Source: Planctomycetota bacterium
GTDB lineage: Bacteria > Planctomycetota > Planctomycetia > Planctomycetales > Planctomycetaceae
Length of the DNA: 47,649 nt
Reading direction: 5' to 3'
NCBI GenBank assembly: GCA_016872645.1
Contig: VGZH01000044.1
Coordinates: forward strand, 1-47,649
Made by a program: the position numbers and the translations under genes. A model generated the notes under the pieces. That model ran no database searches and was not told the origin of the DNA. It saw nothing but the letters and a program-made list of their open reading frames with translations. This document shows positions 43,392-47,649 of this stretch, one piece after another. Position 1 is the first letter of the stretch. Each line of letters starts with the position of its first letter.

Positions 43392-44348
43392 ATGCCTAAG
43401 TCCTTACGGTCGGCTTGTCGATGGTGCGCATTTCTGTGGGCCGAGATCGCACTTTGCGGGCTCTGCGGATGTGCGATGACACCGTATCGGTTCGGAGCGG
43501 CTCATTGGTATCGCACGTCGCCAGAACTGGATGCGACGACCGCCAGTCAGCCGGTCGAGCGCGGCCAGCCAAACAAGTTCGTTGATGCAGTTGGTTGGAT
43601 CTGGGGCATTCCGAACAAGATCATCCTGTGGGATCGCCGCATCGAGAATCATCGCATCGGTCCGCAGACCGAAGCCGCCGTCGCGGAATACCTGGCGAAG
43701 AACGAACTCTCGTCGGTCAAGGTGCGGCTGAATCAATACCACCCCGGCGACGACTGGCGGCGTCTGGCCGCGAACGATTCCGTTGGAGCCGGCTGGCGAT
43801 ACACGCTCGGAACGCTGAGCGTGCTCGGCGAGACGATCCTGCCCGGACGACTCTTTGGAGGCGATCACTTCAACCCGTTCACGAACACGATTCACATCTA
43901 TTCGGACGTCCCCGCCGTCGCCGTTCACGAAGCGGGGCACGCAAAGGACTTCGCGCAACGCGAATGGAAGGGGACCTACGCCGCCGTGTATCTACTGCCT
44001 GGTGTGCCTCTTTATCACGAAGCCATAGCTACCAGCGACGCGCTCGGGTACTTGTTGACCGAATCCGACGAGCAAACACAGCAGGACGCCTACGAGATTC
44101 TGTACCCGGCGTATGGAACGTACGTCGGCGGTGCGCTTGGCGGAATCTTCACTGGTTACGGCACGTACGTTGCCAGCGTGCTCGGAGGCCACGCGTTGGG
44201 TCGCATCAAGTCCAATCAGATTTCCAGCGGCACGCTGCTGGAATCAAAGCAAGTGCCTTCGCGGCCGACGTCCGATTTTCAGGAGGCGGTGTCGAACACC
44301 GAAGTTGACTGGCACGCAGTCGAGCGGCTGGACGTGGATTTGCCGTGA
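43392..44348 (+). CDS. Lipoprotein with an HEAGH zinc-protease-like motif, 318 aa
   Basis: The N-terminus has a signal and a lipobox ending at Cys27 (LCGC), so the protein is anchored at the periplasmic side of a membrane. Residues 179-183 read HEAGH, the zinc-binding HExxH of metallopeptidases, followed by YHEAIATSDALGY with Glu210 as a possible third ligand. The tail carries glycine-rich helices (YGTYVGGALGGIFTGYGTYVASVLGG). No known peptidase family is assigned; the motif may bind zinc without protease activity. Start: ATG 43392; GTG 43380 is also open. It lies alone after the dehydrogenase. Confidence 0.7.
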   Translation: MPKSLRSACRWCAFLWAEIALCGLCGCAMTPYRFGAAHWYRTSPELDATTASQPVERGQPNKFVDAVGWIWGIPNKIILWDRRIENHRIGPQTEAAVAEYLAKNELSSVKVRLNQYHPGDDWRRLAANDSVGAGWRYTLGTLSVLGETILPGRLFGGDHFNPFTNTIHIYSDVPAVAVHEAGHAKDFAQREWKGTYAAVYLLPGVPLYHEAIATSDALGYLLTESDEQTQQDAYEILYPAYGTYVGGALGGIFTGYGTYVASVLGGHALGRIKSNQISSGTLLESKQVPSRPTSDFQEAVSNTEVDWHAVERLDVDLP

Positions 44349-44554
44349 GGACTCGCCTAGTGACGCGGTGAAATCGTACCGAGGTGACAAGGCGAGAAAG
44401 TCGACTTGCTGATTTGTGCTTCTGCACCTTGTCACCAAGTCACTCCCTCACCATATCGTACCATTGCGGACGCGGGCCGGTTGAAAACCTGCCCCACGTT
44501 GGTACGATCCGGCCCGAACCTCCATTTTTGTCTTTTCGCCGGATACGAACGCCC

Positions 44555-45520
44555 ATGACCACCGCGACCGCTTCGGTTTTCGGGGTGCGTTGGACCAAGA
44601 AACATTTGCTCGGCTTGGAAGAACTTTCGGCCGACGAAATCTTGTTGATTTTGGATCAGGCCGCCGAATTCAAACGCCTGGCTGCCGCAGGTGAAACGAA
44701 ACTGGCGGCACTCAAAGGAACGGTCGTCGCAAACCTTTTCTTTGAGCCGTCAACTCGCACGCGGACCAGTTTCAGTCTCGCCGCCAAACGGCTGAGCGCG
44801 GACACGGTGGACTTCACCGCGTCCAGTAGCAGCCTCTCGAAAGGGGAGACGTTTTACGACACGGCTCAGAACATCGAGGCGATGGGTGTCGATCAGGTCG
44901 TCGTCCGTCACAGCACGTCCGGTGCTCCGCACTTACTGTCGAAGCTGCTGAAGGCCAGTGTGCTCAACGCGGGGGACGGCACGCACGAACATCCGACGCA
45001 AGGACTGCTCGATATCTTCACGATCCGCGAGCATCGCCAGAAAATCGCGGGCCTGACCGTCGCCCTCGTCGGCGACATCCTGCATAGCCGCGTCGCTCGG
45101 TCGAACATCTGGGGACTGAAGAAACTCGGTGCGCGAGTCATCGTCTGCGGGCCTTCGACGTTGATCCCGGCGCACGTCGAACGGCTGGGAGTCGAAGTCT
45201 CGAACAATCTCGACGAGATTCTCGGCCAGTGCGACTGCATCAACCTGCTGCGAATTCAGTTTGAGCGGCAACGTTCCGCGTTCTTCCCGTCGATCCGCGA
45301 GTACGCGCACTTCTTCGGCATGAACGGTGACCGCATCCGCCGAGCGAAGTCCGACGTGCTGATCCTCGCTCCCGGCCCGATCAATCGTGGCGTCGAGATT
45401 ACTCCTGAAGTCGCCGACGGCTCGCATTCAGTTATTCTCGATCAAGTCACCAACGGCCTTGTGATCCGCATGGCCTGCCTGCACCTGCTGCACAATCGGC
45501 GGCAGGAAGAGTCCCCTTAG
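44555..45520 (+). CDS. pyrB: Aspartate carbamoyltransferase, catalytic subunit, 321 aa
   Basis: ATCase makes N-carbamoyl-aspartate from carbamoyl phosphate and aspartate, the second step of UMP synthesis. The carbamoyl-phosphate loop [15 protein letters not shown] holds STRTR at 66-70, Lys96 is in SLSKGE, and [12 protein letters not shown] has His146 and Gln149. The end contains [12 protein letters not shown]. The start ATG 44555 gives the normal family length, though its ribosome site is weak. The dihydroorotase homologue starts 17 bp downstream, an arrangement found in bacteria whose PyrB needs a partner PyrC'. All catalytic residues are kept. Confidence 0.93.
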   Translation: MTTATASVFGVRWTKKHLLGLEELSADEILLILDQAAEFKRLAAAGETKLAALKGTVVANLFFEPSTRTRTSFSLAAKRLSADTVDFTASSSSLSKGETFYDTAQNIEAMGVDQVVVRHSTSGAPHLLSKLLKASVLNAGDGTHEHPTQGLLDIFTIREHRQKIAGLTVALVGDILHSRVARSNIWGLKKLGARVIVCGPSTLIPAHVERLGVEVSNNLDEILGQCDCINLLRIQFERQRSAFFPSIREYAHFFGMNGDRIRRAKSDVLILAPGPINRGVEITPEVADGSHSVILDQVTNGLVIRMACLHLLHNRRQEESP

Positions 45521-45536
45521 CGTCAGCGAAAATCCG

Positions 45537-46811
45537 ATGAGCACTACCCTGATTCGCGGCGGACGTATCGTCGATCCCAGTCAAAACATTGATCGGGTCG
45601 GCAATCTGTTTTTGCGCAACGATCGAATCGAAGGGATCGACACGGGCGCGGCGGTCGCTGATCACGTCATCGATGCGGCTGGCATGATCGTCTGCCCCGG
45701 CTTGATTGATCTGCACGTCTCGCTGCGCGAGCCAGGCGACGAGAAGGATGAGACGATCGAATCGGGGACAGCCGCGGCGCTGGCGGGGGGGATGACATCA
45801 GTCGCGTGCATGCCGGACACCTCACCGGTTGTTGATAACCGCGCGGCTGCTGAGTTCGTGCAGCTTCAATGTGCGCGTGCCGGACACTGCAACGTCTTCC
45901 CGTTGGGAGCTGTCACCAAGAATCACGATGGGCAGGAACTCGCGGAAATCGGTCAACTTGTCGAAGGGGGCGCGGTCGCCTTCACCGACGCCAAGAATCC
46001 CGTCGCGAACGCCGAGATCATGCGGCGAGCGCTCGAATACACGCGCATGTTCGGCCGGCCGATCTTCAATCATCCGCTGGTGCCGGAACTCGCGGCCAAG
46101 GGGATCATGCACGAAGGCTACTACTCAATGCAGTTGGGCCTGCGCGGCATCCCGGCCGGAGCCGAAGTCATCATGGTCGCTCGCGATATCGCGCTGGCTG
46201 AGATGACCGGCGGACACATTCACCTGATGACTCTTTCGACCGCTGGGGCTGTCGAGCAGATTCGCCGGGCAAAGGCCAAGGGGTTGCGAGTCACCAGCGA
46301 AGTCACTCCGCATCACCTCGCTCTGACCGACGCGAGCCTGAGCAACTACGAAACCAACTTCAAAGTCGATCCGCCGCTGCGATCCAAAGAGCACATCGAC
46401 GCTCTGATCGAAGGGCTGCGAGATGGCACGATCGACGTCATCAGTTCCGACCATCAGCCGTTTGCTGAAGAGAAGAAGCAGAACGAGCTCGACAGCGCAC
46501 CGGCGGGCGTTGTGGGACTCGAAACGCTGCTGCCGATCTGCATCAAAACACTGATTGAAACGGGGCACCTGACCTGGTCGAAGCTGATCGCCAAGCTGAC
46601 GGTCAATCCGGCGACGATCCTGGGCATCCAAAAAGGGACGCTGAAATCCGGCCACGATGCGGACGTCACGATCATCGATCCGACGACCTCCTGGCGAATC
46701 GACCCCGCCAAGTTCAAATCGAAAGGCCGCAACACCCCGTTCGCCGGCTGGGAAGTCAAAGGCCGAGCCCACACGGTCATCGTCACCGGCCGCGTGCGGC
46801 ATCGCGTGTGA
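45537..46811 (+). CDS. pyrC': Dihydroorotase homologue lacking several metal ligands (PyrC'), 424 aa
   Basis: The protein follows the dihydroorotase fold along its whole length: GLIDLHVSLREPG near residue 55, MPDTSPVVDNR near 92, and C-terminal GKNTPFAGW-like blocks. Several ligands are changed from active type I enzymes, however. HxH reads HVS (Ser62), the Asp pair reads Asp151-Ala152, and the His after HIHLM is Thr232 (TLSTA). His179 and Asp305 remain. Such loss is typical of PyrC', a structural partner of PyrB in Pseudomonas-type complexes. It follows pyrB by 17 bp. If this reading is right, a catalytic dihydroorotase is encoded elsewhere. Confidence 0.8.
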   Translation: MSTTLIRGGRIVDPSQNIDRVGNLFLRNDRIEGIDTGAAVADHVIDAAGMIVCPGLIDLHVSLREPGDEKDETIESGTAAALAGGMTSVACMPDTSPVVDNRAAAEFVQLQCARAGHCNVFPLGAVTKNHDGQELAEIGQLVEGGAVAFTDAKNPVANAEIMRRALEYTRMFGRPIFNHPLVPELAAKGIMHEGYYSMQLGLRGIPAGAEVIMVARDIALAEMTGGHIHLMTLSTAGAVEQIRRAKAKGLRVTSEVTPHHLALTDASLSNYETNFKVDPPLRSKEHIDALIEGLRDGTIDVISSDHQPFAEEKKQNELDSAPAGVVGLETLLPICIKTLIETGHLTWSKLIAKLTVNPATILGIQKGTLKSGHDADVTIIDPTTSWRIDPAKFKSKGRNTPFAGWEVKGRAHTVIVTGRVRHRV

Positions 46812-47649
46812 ACTTTGGAGTGCGATGCCGATACACCGCACTCCCGAAGACTTCTCCGCCGAGATAACCGGCGTGAGTACCAAGCGTCTCTTCCAACCGC
46901 AGCAACTGGTTGTACTTCGCGAGCCGTTCGCTGCGGGCGACCGAGCCAACTTTGAGCTGTCCCGCTCCGGTCGCGACGACGAGATCGGCAATCGTCGCAT
47001 CCTCGGTCTCGCCACTACGGGCCGACACGACTGGCAAGTAGCCGTTGTCGATGGCCAGCCTCAGCGTTGCCAGCGTTTCGCTGAGCGTGCCGATTTGATT
47101 CAGCTTGATGAGCACGCTGTTGGCCACACCGCGCTCGATTCCTTCACGCAGCCGAGCCACATTCGTCACAAACAGATCATCGCCAACGAGCTGTACGCGA
47201 TTGCCAAGCCGTTCGGTGATGAGCCGCCAACCGGCCCAATCGTCCTCGGCCAGCGGGTCTTCGAGGCTGATAATCGGATACCGCGCGACCCAGTTTTCGA
47301 GCAGATCGACCAGTTGCTCGGCTGAAAGTGGAGATGATGAAACACTTGGCAAGCGATAATGCCCATCCTCGAAAAAATGCGTGCTGGCGACGTCCAGACC
47401 AATCGCGACATCGTCGCCGGGTTTCAATTCGGCCGCTTCAATTGCGGCGACGACGAGTTCAATCGCCTCGTCGTTCGTTCGCAGCTTGGGCCCGTAGCCT
47501 CCTTCATCGCCGATCAGAGTGCCTTCGTGTCCGCGTTCGGTCAGCACTCGGCCGAGCCGCCGATAAATCGTGACGATCCACTCGAACGCTTGAGAGTACG
47601 ATGTTGCTCCAACTGGCAGGATCAAAAAGTCCTGGAACTCCAACTGCCG
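46783..47649 (-). CDS. eno: Enolase, C-terminal part (5' end beyond window)
   Basis: This is the C-terminal barrel of phosphopyruvate hydratase, cut by the window edge. Present are GDEGGYGPKL, GLDVAST, SLEDPLAEDDW, GDDLFVTN, LIKLNQIGTLSE, SARSGETEDATIADL and QLKVGSVARSERLAKYNQLL, in normal order. The metal ligands (Asp, Glu, Asp) and the catalytic Lys in LIKLNQIG are present. The His of the usual SHRSGETED is Ala here (codon GCC), so activity may be altered or the protein may be a paralogue. Its stop overlaps the dihydroorotase homologue by 29 bp, tail to tail. Confidence 0.9.
   Translation of the reverse strand, partial: RQLEFQDFLILPVGATSYSQAFEWIVTIYRRLGRVLTERGHEGTLIGDEGGYGPKLRTNDEAIELVVAAIEAAELKPGDDVAIGLDVASTHFFEDGHYRLPSVSSSPLSAEQLVDLLENWVARYPIISLEDPLAEDDWAGWRLITERLGNRVQLVGDDLFVTNVARLREGIERGVANSVLIKLNQIGTLSETLATLRLAIDNGYLPVVSARSGETEDATIADLVVATGAGQLKVGSVARSERLAKYNQLLRLEETLGTHAGYLGGEVFGSAVYRHRTPKFTRDAARGR

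Overview
The window looks like a chromosomal segment of a planctomycete (Planctomycetota). The reasons are a pilin-like DUF1559 protein next to a small lipoprotein, a DUF1501 protein, two Gfo/Idh/MocA dehydrogenases (one with a Tat signal), an N-terminally extended Ser/Thr kinase, a CE15-like esterase and many secreted proteins of unknown function. No species can be named from sequence reading alone.

Region A (1-10520) is the right part of an integrated mobile element. A tyrosine recombinase (9036-10379) starts 140 bp from the 3' end of a tRNA-Ser(CGA) gene (10520-10606), the classic layout of an element integrated at a tRNA 3' end. Leftward from the integrase lie an unknown 366-aa gene, two small DNA-binding proteins, a DUF927-type helicase/ATPase, a bifunctional primase-polymerase, an unknown 403-aa protein and a DUF1016-N-like protein. 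On the opposite strand there are a short membrane protein and a coiled-coil protein ending in a strong terminator. The AT-rich gap between helicase and primase carries iterated TGTTCCC motifs and is a candidate replication origin. The left end of the element is outside the window.

Region B (10607-22800) is chromosomal. It has a thioredoxin/YHS-like secreted protein, the folate genes pabB-pabA (ATGA overlap), two large secreted planctomycete proteins, a class I aminotransferase coupled to a small unknown gene, a CE15-like esterase, an isochorismatase-fold hydrolase and a tRNA-Gln. Region C (22800-38150) has the two Gfo/Idh/MocA proteins, DUF1501, a nitroreductase, an orphan membrane-fusion protein, an orphan ParA, a kinase-pseudoreceiver fusion with hpt and an MFS transporter, the DUF1559/lipoprotein pair and argH.

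Region D (38155-47649) starts with a gene-poor stretch holding a 20-bp inverted repeat and a broken secreted-protein gene. It continues with an Nramp-like transporter carrying a large soluble insert, an enolase-superfamily dehydratase, a 2-hydroxyacid dehydrogenase, a lipoprotein with an HEAGH motif, and pyrB followed by a dihydroorotase homologue that has lost several metal ligands (a probable structural PyrC'). It ends in the C-terminal part of an enolase whose active-site His is replaced by Ala.

The best leads for something undescribed are the tRNA-Ser element with its putative origin and unknown cargo, the pseudo-dihydroorotase beside pyrB, the pseudoreceiver kinase, the Nramp-like insert and the dispersed hairpin repeats.
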